A stretch of DNA of 64,000 bases from Lysobacter enzymogenes (GTDB lineage: Bacteria; Pseudomonadota; Gammaproteobacteria; Xanthomonadales; Xanthomonadaceae). A program made the translations under genes and the position numbers. Every line of letters begins with the position of its first letter. Position 1 is the stretch's first letter. Positions 44,683 to 53,139 of this stretch are shown piece by piece. Location of the stretch: the NCBI RefSeq assembly GCF_900106525.1, contig NZ_FNOG01000006.1, forward strand, positions 377,390 to 441,389. The letters run 5' to 3'. The notes beneath the pieces are model-generated. The model was given only the letters and a program-made list of their open reading frames with translations, made no database searches and was not told the DNA's origin.

Positions 44683-46134
44683 TCAGGCCCAGGCCTGGCG
44701 CACCTGGGCGAAGTAGTCGCGGAAGAACGGCACCATGCGCTTGCGGTCGGCGGCGACGATGGCCAGCAGCTCCGGCGCCAGCACGTATTCGTCTTCGCCC
44801 AGCTCGTCGTACAGGCCGTCGAGCATCTGCTCGTAGAAGCGCGGGAACGCCTGATGCCAGCCGATCCGCGGCAGCCGGATGCTGTGCTCGGCGCCCATCG
44901 CCACATAGTGCTTGAGCGCTTCGGCGCGCGCCGATGGCGGCGTGTACAGGCGGATCGGCCGGCGTTCGGGCGCGAAGGTTTCGGCGAACAGGCCGTCGCC
45001 GCCGCAGACCCGGTCGGCGATGTGCTGGGCCAGCAGCGGCGACAGGAACAGGCCGTCGCGGTAGGTGCCGGCCAGCAGCCACAAGCCTTCGACCGAGGTC
45101 GGGCCGATCAACGGGCAGGTGTCGACCGCAACCGGACGGTTGCCGGCCTGCCACCCCACCAACTGCGCCGCGCACAGATCCTGGTCGAGCTGGTCCAGCG
45201 CGCATTCGAGCAGGAAGAACATGTCCGCCGGCGAAGTGCGCAGCATCGGCTGGGCGAACAAAGTGTTGGTGGCGCCGACGTACAGGCGCCCGCCGCCGCG
45301 CGGCACCGCGTGCAGGCCGCAGGCGAAGGCGCGGTTGGGCGTGCGCAGCACGTGCGCCTGCTCGCGCGGGCCGGTGTCCAGCAGCAGCGAGGTGCCGCCG
45401 CCGCAGAACAGGCGCGGGATGCGCCGGGCCAGCTCGGGCAGGCTGTCGAGCAGGGTCTGGGTCCACACGCCGGCGGCCAGCACCACGCGCGGCGCCGACA
45501 GGCGGCGGCCGTCGGCCAGGCGCACCCCGTCGATGCGGCCGTTGCCGAGCTCCAGGCCGGTGGCGGTGGCGTCGATCAGGGTCAGTTGCGGCGAGCGTTC
45601 GATCAAGGACGTCAGCGCCTGCAGCAACCGCGCGGCGTCGATCGAGCCTTCGTTGGGCAGGTACAGCGCGCGGCTGGGGCGGCAGTCGTCGGCCGGGTTG
45701 AGCCCGTCGATGCGGTTCGGGTCGAGGGTTTCGTAGGCCTCGTTGTTCTCGTGCAAGGCCTGCAGGATCGCCGCGTAGTTCTCGTCCTCGATGGTGCCGG
45801 ACTTGCTGTTGCTGAACACCACGGTGCCGGGGCGGATCGATACGCGCTCGGCTTCGGGCAAGGCGTCGTTGATGCCGTCGAGCCAGTCCGGCCAGCAGCG
45901 CGCGGCGTGCAGGCCCTTGGCCAGCTTGGCGCGGCCGGCCTCGGTGCGCAGCAGTTGCGCGGTGACCTCGCCATAGCAGCCCATCATCGCGCCGGCGGCG
46001 GCCGAGGCCGCGCCGGTGCGCGCTTGCGGGCCGACCACCGCCACCCGCAACTGCGGGCTGCGCAGTTGCAGCGCGTGCGCCGTGGCCATGCCGAGCACGC
46101 CGTTGCCCACCACTACGACATCGAAATTCGTCAT
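44683..46134 (-). CDS. FAD-dependent oxidoreductase, amino-acid/amine oxidase type
   Basis: A 483-residue flavoprotein of the D-amino acid oxidase (DAO) superfamily. The N-terminal FAD motif GNGVLG spans residues 10-15 (VVVVGNGVLGMATAHALQLR), the second half contains RVVLAAGVWTQTLLDSLPEL, and GLWLLAGTYRDGLFLSPLLA is the C-terminal FAD-binding segment. The family includes glycine oxidase ThiO, sarcosine oxidase and D-amino acid oxidases, all oxidising C-N bonds. It converges on the RiPP operon with 24 bases between stops, so a role in modifying the peptide (for example oxidising an amine) is suggested only by position. No thi genes are next to it. Confidence 0.82.
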   Translation of the reverse strand: MTNFDVVVVGNGVLGMATAHALQLRSPQLRVAVVGPQARTGAASAAAGAMMGCYGEVTAQLLRTEAGRAKLAKGLHAARCWPDWLDGINDALPEAERVSIRPGTVVFSNSKSGTIEDENYAAILQALHENNEAYETLDPNRIDGLNPADDCRPSRALYLPNEGSIDAARLLQALTSLIERSPQLTLIDATATGLELGNGRIDGVRLADGRRLSAPRVVLAAGVWTQTLLDSLPELARRIPRLFCGGGTSLLLDTGPREQAHVLRTPNRAFACGLHAVPRGGGRLYVGATNTLFAQPMLRTSPADMFFLLECALDQLDQDLCAAQLVGWQAGNRPVAVDTCPLIGPTSVEGLWLLAGTYRDGLFLSPLLAQHIADRVCGGDGLFAETFAPERRPIRLYTPPSARAEALKHYVAMGAEHSIRLPRIGWHQAFPRFYEQMLDGLYDELGEDEYVLAPELLAIVAADRKRMVPFFRDYFAQVRQAWA

Positions 46135-46303
46135 GCCCGCTCCGTCGTGTTCGCCGCGCGCCGGTCGTGCCGCGGCCGGCCCTGCATCATGCGTGCGCTC
46201 GCCGCCGCGGGCGCGCGACCTGATGCGCAGAACGCCAACTTCGATACATCCGCTTGCGGCCTGTGCGCGTTCGCGCGCATCGGCGCGGCCGCGATGGCGC
46301 GGC

Positions 46304-47038
46304 TCAGGTGCAAGGCGCTTCCCACGCCAGCCGGCGTTCGCCGCCGGCCGCGTCCTTGACCACGAAGCACTGCACGTAATCGGACTCGGCGAAGGTCGCC
46401 AGCGCCGGGCATTCGATCTGGCGCGCGCTGGCGTACAGCGAGGCCGACGCGGCCTGCCCGGGCAGCGCCTGCAGCGCGCCGTCGGGCGTGGTGGCGAACT
46501 CGCCGCGCTGGCCGTGGCCGTCGACGCGGAAACGCAGGCGGGTGCCGTCCAGGCCGGTTAGCTCGGCCGCCATCGGCCGGCCCCAGCGCTGGATCTCGCG
46601 GTTCTTGTCGTCGAACTCGACCACCCAGTCCGGCAGCAACCACGCGTCGCGCAGCGGGATCGATTCGACCAACGCCACCGGATACGCGCCGCAGCCGTCC
46701 TCGCCCCATTCGACTACGCGCGGATCCTCGCGGCGTTTGTCCGACGACGGGTCGCCCTTGCTGGCGAAGGCGAAGCGGTAGGGCGGCGCGGCCGGTTCGG
46801 CCGCTACGCTCGCTGCGGGCGTTGTGGGCGGGGCAGGGGGCGCGGCATCGGCCGGCGACGCAACCGGTGCGGCAGGCGCAGCGGCCGGCGCCGGCGCGCG
46901 TTCGCCGCAGGCGGCGAGCGCCAGGCACAGCGCGGCGCTCGTCAGTGCGGGGCGGATCCGAGCCGTTCGTCCCGGCCAGAGCGCAGGCAGCGGGGCGGCG
47001 TTCGACGCGGGCAGGGGCCGGGGCAGTCGGCGTTCCAT
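46304..47038 (-). CDS. Putative lipoprotein of unknown function
   Basis: A 244-residue protein. After a basic start a hydrophobic stretch ends in the lipobox CLALAACGERAP, so the protein is probably lipidated at the second Cys. A low-complexity Ala/Pro linker follows, then a soluble domain that is rich in Trp and contains SKGDPSSDKRREDPRVVEWG. The ATG at 47038 has a good ribosome binding site (GAGGAGAAT). I do not recognise the folded domain. It is divergent from the glycine-zipper gene and separated from the oxidase by 169 bases. Confidence 0.75.
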   Translation of the reverse strand: MERRLPRPLPASNAAPLPALWPGRTARIRPALTSAALCLALAACGERAPAPAAAPAAPVASPADAAPPAPPTTPAASVAAEPAAPPYRFAFASKGDPSSDKRREDPRVVEWGEDGCGAYPVALVESIPLRDAWLLPDWVVEFDDKNREIQRWGRPMAAELTGLDGTRLRFRVDGHGQRGEFATTPDGALQALPGQAASASLYASARQIECPALATFAESDYVQCFVVKDAAGGERRLAWEAPCT

Positions 47039-47312
47039 GCGCAATTCTCCTCTTCGATCGGCGCGCGCCAGACGGCGTCGCGCGGGCAAAGAGCCATCAT
47101 AGGCGGCGGCGAAGCGGGGCGGTACCGCGCCGGGCGCGGCGCGATTGTTGATTGCGCGCACGCTCTGCGCATTCGTCCGCGCGCGCCGGCGCTGCGCATG
47201 CGCCCGTTCAGGCTGGGCGGATTAGCCTGCACCGGCGATGCCGGGATTGACGTTGTTATGACGAGTCCGGGCGCATCGTAGCCATCGCCCTTCCAACTCC
47301 TTTGGTGAGTTT

Positions 47313-47645
47313 ATGAACTCCACTTTCAAATCCCTGATCGCCGCTGCCCTGGTGTCGTGCGTCATGGTCACCGGCGCCGCCGGCGCGCAGACCAAGTCGA
47401 AGAAGACCCCGCATTGCTACAACGTGGAAGTGCAGCGTCCCAAGCAGATCAAGGATCAGCACAAGATCGCCGGCACCGCGATCGGTGCGGTGGCCGGCGG
47501 CCTGCTCGGCAACCAGGTCGGCGGCGGCAACGGCAAGAAGCTGGCCACCGCGGCCGGCGCGGTCGGCGGCGCGTTCGCGGGCCGCAAGATCCAGGAAAAC
47601 CAGCAGAACAAGACCGAAACGGTGATCGAGCGCCGCTGCGACTGA
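47313..47645 (+). CDS. Glycine-zipper 2TM domain protein
   Basis: A 110-residue exported protein. Signal peptide: MNSTFKSLIAAALVSCVMVT, then GAAGAQ. The glycine zipper is GTAIGAVAGGLLGNQVGGGN and its second half KKLATAAGAVGGAFAGRKIQ. The Cys in THCYNVE-like context (PHCYNVE) and the last-but-one Cys (ERRCD) could form a disulfide. Such 17-kDa-antigen/SlyB-like domains occur in small outer-membrane associated proteins. Monocistronic with a strong terminator after it. Confidence 0.88.
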   Translation: MNSTFKSLIAAALVSCVMVTGAAGAQTKSKKTPHCYNVEVQRPKQIKDQHKIAGTAIGAVAGGLLGNQVGGGNGKKLATAAGAVGGAFAGRKIQENQQNKTETVIERRCD

Positions 47646-47676
47646 CGCAGCCGGCTGCCGCCGTAGCGACACCCAG

Positions 47677-47708
47677 CCGCGCGCGGGCAACCGCGTGCGG
47701 TTTTTTTT
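47677..47708 (+). terminator. Rho-independent terminator after the glycine-zipper gene
   Basis: CCGCGCGCGG at 47677-47686 pairs with CCGCGTGCGG at 47691-47700 (one G-U) around GCAA, followed by eight T residues at 47701-47708. Strong terminator. Confidence 0.9.
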
Positions 47709-47763
47709 GTGGGTTTGTCGAGGTTGGCGTTGTTGTGGGAGCGAGCTTTTGCAGGAGAGGGCT

Positions 47764-47850
47764 TTTGTGGGAGGGCCTTCAGGCCCGATGCTTTTGTTTC
47801 AGATAGCCGCGACCTGAGACCAGAGCATCGGGCCTGAAGGCCCTCTCACC
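47764..47850. repeat. Family A repeat, inverted pair
   Basis: TTGTGGGAGGGCCTTCAGGC (47765 onward, continuing CCGATGC) and its near reverse complement GCATCGGGCCTGAAGGCCCT at 47825-47844 lie about 30 bases apart. Same family as at 15691, 28747 and 56244. Confidence 0.88.
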
Positions 47851-47981
47851 AGGGCATCTCCCACAACCGCTTCGAACCAAAGCCAAAGCCGCCGCCGCTT
47901 TCGCTTTGCCCGTTCTGCGCGCTGCAGCGACTTCACATTCGCCTCATTGGCCCTCGCAGGCGCGCCGCTAGAATGTGCGCC

Positions 47982-49058
47982 ATGGCACGACCGACTTGCG
48001 CACACATCCACACCGACGCCCTGCGTCACAACCTCGCCCAGGCCCGGGCGCTCGCTCCCAACAGCCGGGTGATGGCGGTGGTCAAGGCCGACGGCTACGG
48101 CCACGGCCTGGAACGCGTCGCCCGCGCGCTCGAAGGCGCCGATGCGTTCGGCGTGGCCGCGCTGTCCGATGCCGACCGTCTGCGCGCGGCCGGCCTGTCG
48201 CAGCCGATCGTGCTGCTGTCGGGCTTCGACGAACCCGAAGACCTACCGCAACTGCGCCGCCTGGGCGTGGAAACCGTGGTGCACCACGTCAGCCAGATCG
48301 AAATGCTCGAACAAGCCGCGCCGGGCGAACCGGTGCGCTGCTGGCTCAAGGTCGACAGCGGCATGCACCGCCTGGGCTTCGCGCCCGAGCAGGTGCGCGA
48401 GGCGTATGCGCGCTTGCGCGCGGTGCCGGCGGTGGCCGAGGGCATCGTGCTGATGAACCACTTCGCCAGCTCCGACGAATTCGCCAACCCGCAGACCCGC
48501 CAGCAGTTGGCCGCGTTCGACGCCGCCACCGCCGGCCTGGACGGCGCACGTTCGCTGTCGAACTCGGCCGCGGTGCTCGGCTGGCCCGATGCGCATGCCG
48601 GCTGGATCCGTCCGGGTGGGCTGCTGTACGGGATCAGCGTGGTCGAAGGCCGCACCGGCGCCGATTTCGGTCTGCGTCCGGCGATGACCTTGTCGACGCG
48701 GCTGATCGCGGTCAACCGCGTGCGCCGCGGCGAACGCATCGGCTACGCCGCGACTTGGGAGTGCCCCGAGGACATGCTGGTCGGCGTGGCCGCGATCGGC
48801 TACGGCGACGGCTACCCGCGCGCAGCGCCGCCGGGCACGCCGGTGCTGGTGCGCGGGCAGGAGACCCAGTTGATCGGGCGGGTGTCGATGGACTTGATGA
48901 CCATCGACCTGCGCGGCATCGATGCGCCCGCGGTCGGCGATCCGGTCGAACTGTGGGGCCCGGCGCTGCCGGTGGAGCGCATCGCCGCGGCCAGCGCCAC
49001 CATCGGTTACGAGCTGACCTGCTCGATCACCCGCCGGGTGCGTTTCGTCGAGGCCTGA
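47982..49058 (+). CDS. alr: Alanine racemase
   Basis: A 358-residue fold-type III PLP enzyme that interconverts L- and D-alanine for peptidoglycan. The PLP lysine is Lys35 in VMAVVKADGYGHG and the opposite catalytic base is Tyr255 in RIGYAATW. Other marks are WLKVDSGMHRLGF, the SNSAA segment and VSMDLMTIDL. Complete length. The ATG at 47982 is preferred over an ATG three codons earlier because MARPTCAHIH fits the family start. It is often found beside dnaB in relatives; here about 8 kb, including the RiPP locus, separate the two. Confidence 0.96.
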   Translation: MARPTCAHIHTDALRHNLAQARALAPNSRVMAVVKADGYGHGLERVARALEGADAFGVAALSDADRLRAAGLSQPIVLLSGFDEPEDLPQLRRLGVETVVHHVSQIEMLEQAAPGEPVRCWLKVDSGMHRLGFAPEQVREAYARLRAVPAVAEGIVLMNHFASSDEFANPQTRQQLAAFDAATAGLDGARSLSNSAAVLGWPDAHAGWIRPGGLLYGISVVEGRTGADFGLRPAMTLSTRLIAVNRVRRGERIGYAATWECPEDMLVGVAAIGYGDGYPRAAPPGTPVLVRGQETQLIGRVSMDLMTIDLRGIDAPAVGDPVELWGPALPVERIAAASATIGYELTCSITRRVRFVEA

Positions 49059-49251
49059 GCGCTGCGCCACGCTTCCGATGTGAGCTGCGTCGAAGAACCC
49101 GGCGCGCCAGCCCGCGCGCTGTTCAGCGTACTTAGAAATGGTGCCTCCGCCGGGTAGGGGGGCGTCGTTGGCGCCACGTTTGCAGAAGAATCGGGCACAC
49201 GCCCGACGGCCGCTCCGACCGGAGCCGGCCGACACTGCAACCGGGGGTTCG

Positions 49252-50904
49252 ATGAAGCAGAGCAAGTTGGTGTGCGCGCTGGGCCTGGGTCTGGCGACCC
49301 TGATCGCGTCGACGGCGGGCATGGCCCAGGACGGACCGAACCCCAATCGCGTGTGGGTCAAGTTCAAGTCCGCCGGCGGCACTGCCGCCAGCGCCAGCGC
49401 CCGCAGCGGTCTGGCCGCGGCGCCGAACCTCGGCCAGCGCATCCAGGCGCTGCGCGGCAAGCTCAGCGCGGCCAAGGCCGGCGATGCGCAGCTCAACTAC
49501 CAGTTCGACCGCATCAACACCGCGGTCATGACCCTGACCTCGCCGGAGGCGATCAAGGCCTTGCGCGCCAATCCCGAAGTGGAGTCGGTCGAGATCGACC
49601 AGCCGCGCTACCTGCAGGCGCAGAGCGTGCCCTACGGCATCGACCAGGTGCAGGCGCGCAACGTGTGGGACGCCAACCGCGACGGCACGCTCGACGCCGG
49701 CGCCGCCAACGGCTCGGACATCAAGGTCTGCATCATCGACTCGGGCCTCAACAAGAACCACGAAGACTTCGCCGGCATGACCATCACCGGTTATCCGACC
49801 GGCTGGGACACCGACACCTGCGGCCACGGCACCCACGTCGCCGGCACCATCGCCGCGGTCAACAACGACAAGGGCGTGGTCGGGGTCAGCCCGGGCAAGG
49901 TCTCGCTGCACATCGTCAAGATCTTCGGCAGCAACGGCTACAACGGCAGCGGCCACGGGCAGTGCTCGTGGACCTACTCCTCGACCCTGGCCGACGCCGC
50001 GCAGCGCTGCCAGACCGCCGGCGCCAAGATCATCAACATGAGCCTGGGCGGGCCCAGCGCGTCCACCGCCGAGCGCACCGCGTTCCAGAGCGTGGCCGAC
50101 GCCGGCGTGCTCAGCATCGCCGCGGCCGGCAACGACGGCAACAACGCCCAGAGCTATCCGGCCGGCTACGCCAGCGTGGTGTCGGTGGCGGCGGTGGATT
50201 CCAGCAACGCCAAGGCCAGCTTCTCCCAGTTCACTCCGAAGGTGGAACTGTCGGCGCCGGGCGTGGACGTGCTGAGCACCTTCCCGCTCAAGAACGATCC
50301 GCTGGTGGTCGGCACCGCCAGCTTCGCCGCGACCCCGGTCGGCGGTTCCAAGCAGGCCAGCGCCAGCGCCGGCTGGGTCAACGGCGGGCTGTGCCAGACC
50401 TCGTCGACCACCTGGCGCAACAAGATCGTGGTCTGCCAGCGCGGCACCAACACCTTCTACGAGAAGGTCAACAAGGCGCAGAGCGCGCGCGCGGCGGGCG
50501 TGGTGATCTACAACAACGTCGACGGTGCGTTCGCCCCGGCGCTGTACACCGGCACCGCGCCGAACCTGAGCCCGGCGACCTCGACCCTGCCGGCGGTGGC
50601 GATCAGCAAGGCCGACGGCGAGAACATCGTCGCCAACCTGGCCGGCAAGACCGTCGCCCTCGACGCCACCCCGTCGGTGGACAACGCCGGCTACGAGAAG
50701 ATGAGCGGCACCTCGATGGCGACCCCGCACGTGTCCGGCTCGGCCGCAGTGGTGTGGAGCGCCAAGCCCACTGCCACCGCCCAGCAGGTGCGCGATGCGC
50801 TCGACACCACCGCGCTCGACATCGACGCGGCCGGCCGCGACGACAACACCGGCTGGGGCCTGGTGCAGATCCCGGCGGCGATCGCCGAACTGCAGTCGCA
50901 GTAA
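49252..50904 (+). CDS. Secreted subtilisin-like (S8) protease with PA insert
   Basis: A 550-residue secreted serine protease. Signal peptide MKQSKLVCALGLGLATLIAS (ends GMAQ), a propeptide to about residue 125, then the peptidase S8 domain with triad Asp163 (CIIDSGLNKNHED), His192 (GHGTHVAGT) and Ser488 (SGTSMATPH). A PA (protease-associated) domain is inserted before the serine (about residues 350-460; ASAGWVNGGLCQ, AAGVVIYNNVDGAF). No C-terminal extension is present. It would degrade extracellular protein, consistent with a bacteriolytic predatory lifestyle. Followed by a strong terminator. A tandem paralogue is encoded next. Confidence 0.95.
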   Translation: MKQSKLVCALGLGLATLIASTAGMAQDGPNPNRVWVKFKSAGGTAASASARSGLAAAPNLGQRIQALRGKLSAAKAGDAQLNYQFDRINTAVMTLTSPEAIKALRANPEVESVEIDQPRYLQAQSVPYGIDQVQARNVWDANRDGTLDAGAANGSDIKVCIIDSGLNKNHEDFAGMTITGYPTGWDTDTCGHGTHVAGTIAAVNNDKGVVGVSPGKVSLHIVKIFGSNGYNGSGHGQCSWTYSSTLADAAQRCQTAGAKIINMSLGGPSASTAERTAFQSVADAGVLSIAAAGNDGNNAQSYPAGYASVVSVAAVDSSNAKASFSQFTPKVELSAPGVDVLSTFPLKNDPLVVGTASFAATPVGGSKQASASAGWVNGGLCQTSSTTWRNKIVVCQRGTNTFYEKVNKAQSARAAGVVIYNNVDGAFAPALYTGTAPNLSPATSTLPAVAISKADGENIVANLAGKTVALDATPSVDNAGYEKMSGTSMATPHVSGSAAVVWSAKPTATAQQVRDALDTTALDIDAAGRDDNTGWGLVQIPAAIAELQSQ

Positions 50905-51214
50905 ACGGCCGCCGGCACGCAGCCCAGCGCAAACGGGAGCCCCGCGGGGCTCCCGTTTTTTTTTGCGCTTGCATTTGCGCGCCTTCTTTCGCGCGCTTTC
51001 GCATCGTGCGTGTTCGCATCCTGCGATTCGGTGCCGGAAATCCGCCTTCGATGCGACTTTCTCGCGCGAACCTGCGCCCGGGACGAGTCCGAAAGTGAAA
51101 CGGACGGGTGGGGCGCCCCCGCCGCCGCGCCGTTTGTGAACGACATCGGACGCAGCGTTGCGGCCGACGCGGCTCCGCCCGGGAGCCGGTTGAGATCATC
51201 GAACAGGGGACGAC
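50905..51214. other. Gap between the two protease genes
   Basis: A 310-base gap with the terminator at 50933-50963 and then probably the promoter of the second protease. The sequence CTTGCATTTGCGCGCC near 50969 is not a convincing promoter. No gene. Confidence 0.55.
50933..50963 (+). terminator. Rho-independent terminator after the first S8 protease
   Basis: ACGGGAGCCCC at 50933-50943 pairs with GGGGCTCCCGT at 50946-50956 around GC, followed by T residues to 50963. Excellent terminator, so the two proteases are transcribed separately. Confidence 0.93.
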
Positions 51215-52900
51215 ATGAAGCAGAGCAAGTTGATGTGCGCGTTGAGCCTGGGCCTGGCGGCGTGGGCCGCGTCGAGCGCGGTCGCGGCGCAGGATGCGGC
51301 CGCGCCGCGCGTCTGGATCAAGTTCAAGGAGGCGCCGGCTGCGGCTGCGCCCACGCTGTCGACCCGGCCGCAGGCCATCCTCGACCAGATCGCGAGCATC
51401 GTGGCCCGCTCGAACGAACGCATGAGCGCCAATGTCCGCGGCGTCAACGCGCTGCTCGGCCAGCGCAAGCTCGGCCAGGCGACCTTGCACCATCGCTTCG
51501 AGGGCCTCAGCCGTGCGGTGTTCACCCTGCCGTCGCGCGAAGCGCTGGAGAGCCTGCGCAAGGATCCGTCGGTGGAGTCGATCGAAATCGACCAGCCGCG
51601 CTACCTGCTGCAGCAGGACACTCCCGTCGGCATCGGCCAGATCCAGGCCAGCGCGGTGTGGGATGCCGACGGCGACGGCGCGCTCGACGCCGGCGCGCCT
51701 ACCGGCGCGGGCATCAAGGTCTGCGTGATCGATTCGGGCCTGAAGCGGACCCACGAGGATCTGGCCGGCGTGGCCATCGCCGGCAGCGCCAACAGTTTCG
51801 GCCCTAGCTGGGACACCGACACCTGCGGCCACGGCACCCATGTCGCCGGCACCGTCGCCGCGGCCCACAACGACAAGGGTGTGGTCGGCGTGAGCCCGGG
51901 CAAGGTCTCGCTGCACATCGTCAAGGTGTTCGACGGCGCCGAATGCAAGCCGGTGCTGTTCGCCTCCGACAACGTCGCCGCGGTCAAGAAGTGCGAGGCG
52001 GCCGGGGCCAAGGTCATCAACATGAGCCTGGGCGGCCCGAACCGGTCGTCCACCGAGGAAAGCGAGTTCAAGCTGGCGGCCGACCGCGGCACGCTGGTGG
52101 TCGCCGCGGCCGGCAATTCCGCGATCACGCCGTTTCCCGGAACGAACCTGGTCAATCCGCCGCTATATCCCGCGTCCTACCCGAGCGTGGTGTCGGTGGC
52201 GGCGGTGGACTCGAGCGACAAGCGCGCGAGTTTCTCCGAGTTCAACAATCAGATCGACCTTGCCGCGCCGGGCGTCGGCGTGCGCAGCCTCGGCCTGTCC
52301 TCGAGCGAGCCGTTGAAGGTCGGCAACACGGCGTTCCCGGCCACGGTGTTGACTGGCTCCGCCGTCACCCGGGCCAGCGCGGGCTGGGTCGACGGCGGCT
52401 TGTGCAAGGCCTCGTCGGCGGCGTTCAAGGGCAAGATCGTGCTGTGCCAGCGCGGCGAGATCAGTTTCGTCGACAAGGTCGCCAACGCGAAGTCGGGCGG
52501 CGCGCTCGGCGTGGCGATCTACAACAACGTCGACGGCGACTTCGCCGGCGGCCTGTCGCCGGCCAGCACGATTCCGGCGACCGGCATCTCCAAGGCCAGC
52601 GGCGAGGCGATCCTGGCGGGACTGGCGGGGCAAACCATGGTCGTCAGCGGCGTCTTGAGCGTGAACGACACGTCCTATGCAGTGAAGGACGGCACCTCGA
52701 TGGCGTCGCCGCACGTGGCCGGCGCGGCCGCGGTGGTGTGGAGCGCGCGCCCGAACGCGACCGCGCAGCAGGTGCGCGAAGCGCTGTTCACGACCGCCAG
52801 GGACATCGACGCCGCCGGCCGCGACGACAACACCGGCTGGGGTCTGGTGCAGGTCAAGGCCGCGATCGATGAGCTCAAGCGCGTGGTCCCGGCGAAGTAA
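51215..52900 (+). CDS. Second secreted subtilisin-like (S8) protease with PA insert
   Basis: A 561-residue paralogue of the upstream protease with a near-identical signal peptide (MKQSKLMCALSLGLAAWAAS). Propeptide to about residue 135, then Asp173 (VIDSGLKRTHED), His206 (GHGTHVAGT) and Ser495 (GTSMASPHVAG). The PA insert is present (ASAGWVDGGLCKAS; GVAIYNNVDGDFAGG). A calcium-type or substrate loop differs: the first protease has an extra Gly/Ser-rich segment (GSNGYNGSGHGQ) where this one has DGAECKPVLF. The divergence in loops but not in the core suggests different substrates. Confidence 0.95.
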   Translation: MKQSKLMCALSLGLAAWAASSAVAAQDAAAPRVWIKFKEAPAAAAPTLSTRPQAILDQIASIVARSNERMSANVRGVNALLGQRKLGQATLHHRFEGLSRAVFTLPSREALESLRKDPSVESIEIDQPRYLLQQDTPVGIGQIQASAVWDADGDGALDAGAPTGAGIKVCVIDSGLKRTHEDLAGVAIAGSANSFGPSWDTDTCGHGTHVAGTVAAAHNDKGVVGVSPGKVSLHIVKVFDGAECKPVLFASDNVAAVKKCEAAGAKVINMSLGGPNRSSTEESEFKLAADRGTLVVAAAGNSAITPFPGTNLVNPPLYPASYPSVVSVAAVDSSDKRASFSEFNNQIDLAAPGVGVRSLGLSSSEPLKVGNTAFPATVLTGSAVTRASAGWVDGGLCKASSAAFKGKIVLCQRGEISFVDKVANAKSGGALGVAIYNNVDGDFAGGLSPASTIPATGISKASGEAILAGLAGQTMVVSGVLSVNDTSYAVKDGTSMASPHVAGAAAVVWSARPNATAQQVREALFTTARDIDAAGRDDNTGWGLVQVKAAIDELKRVVPAK

Positions 52901-53009
52901 GCCGCGAGCAGGGCCGCTGCGAGCGGCCGGGACGACGGCCGGTGAGCGCGTTCCGGTTGGCCCGCTCGCGAAGGGCGTAGCGCCCGCCTTCATTCAGCGC
53001 CGCCCCGAC

Positions 53010-53037
53010 GAACCGCCGCCCGCAAGGGCGGCGGTTC
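53010..53037 (+). terminator. Strong hairpin after the second S8 protease
   Basis: GAACCGCCGCCC at 53010-53021 pairs with GGGCGGCGGTTC at 53026-53037 around GCAA. A 12-base-pair stem without a U tract, 110 bases past the stop and before the photolyase gene. Confidence 0.65.
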
Positions 53038-53139
53038 TGCATCTGGCGCGGGAAGGCCGACGTGGCGGGCGAGGGCAGACGCGGTGGCAGGCGGATCTGC
53101 CTGCATACTGGGCGCCCTCCCGATACCGTGCCGGTCCAG

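Larger units (their letters stand above)
47646..47981. other. Gap with terminator and repeat before alr
   Basis: A 336-base gap holding the terminator at 47677-47708 and the family A repeat pair at 47764-47850. The last 130 bases should contain the alr promoter; I see no clear boxes. No gene. Confidence 0.6.
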
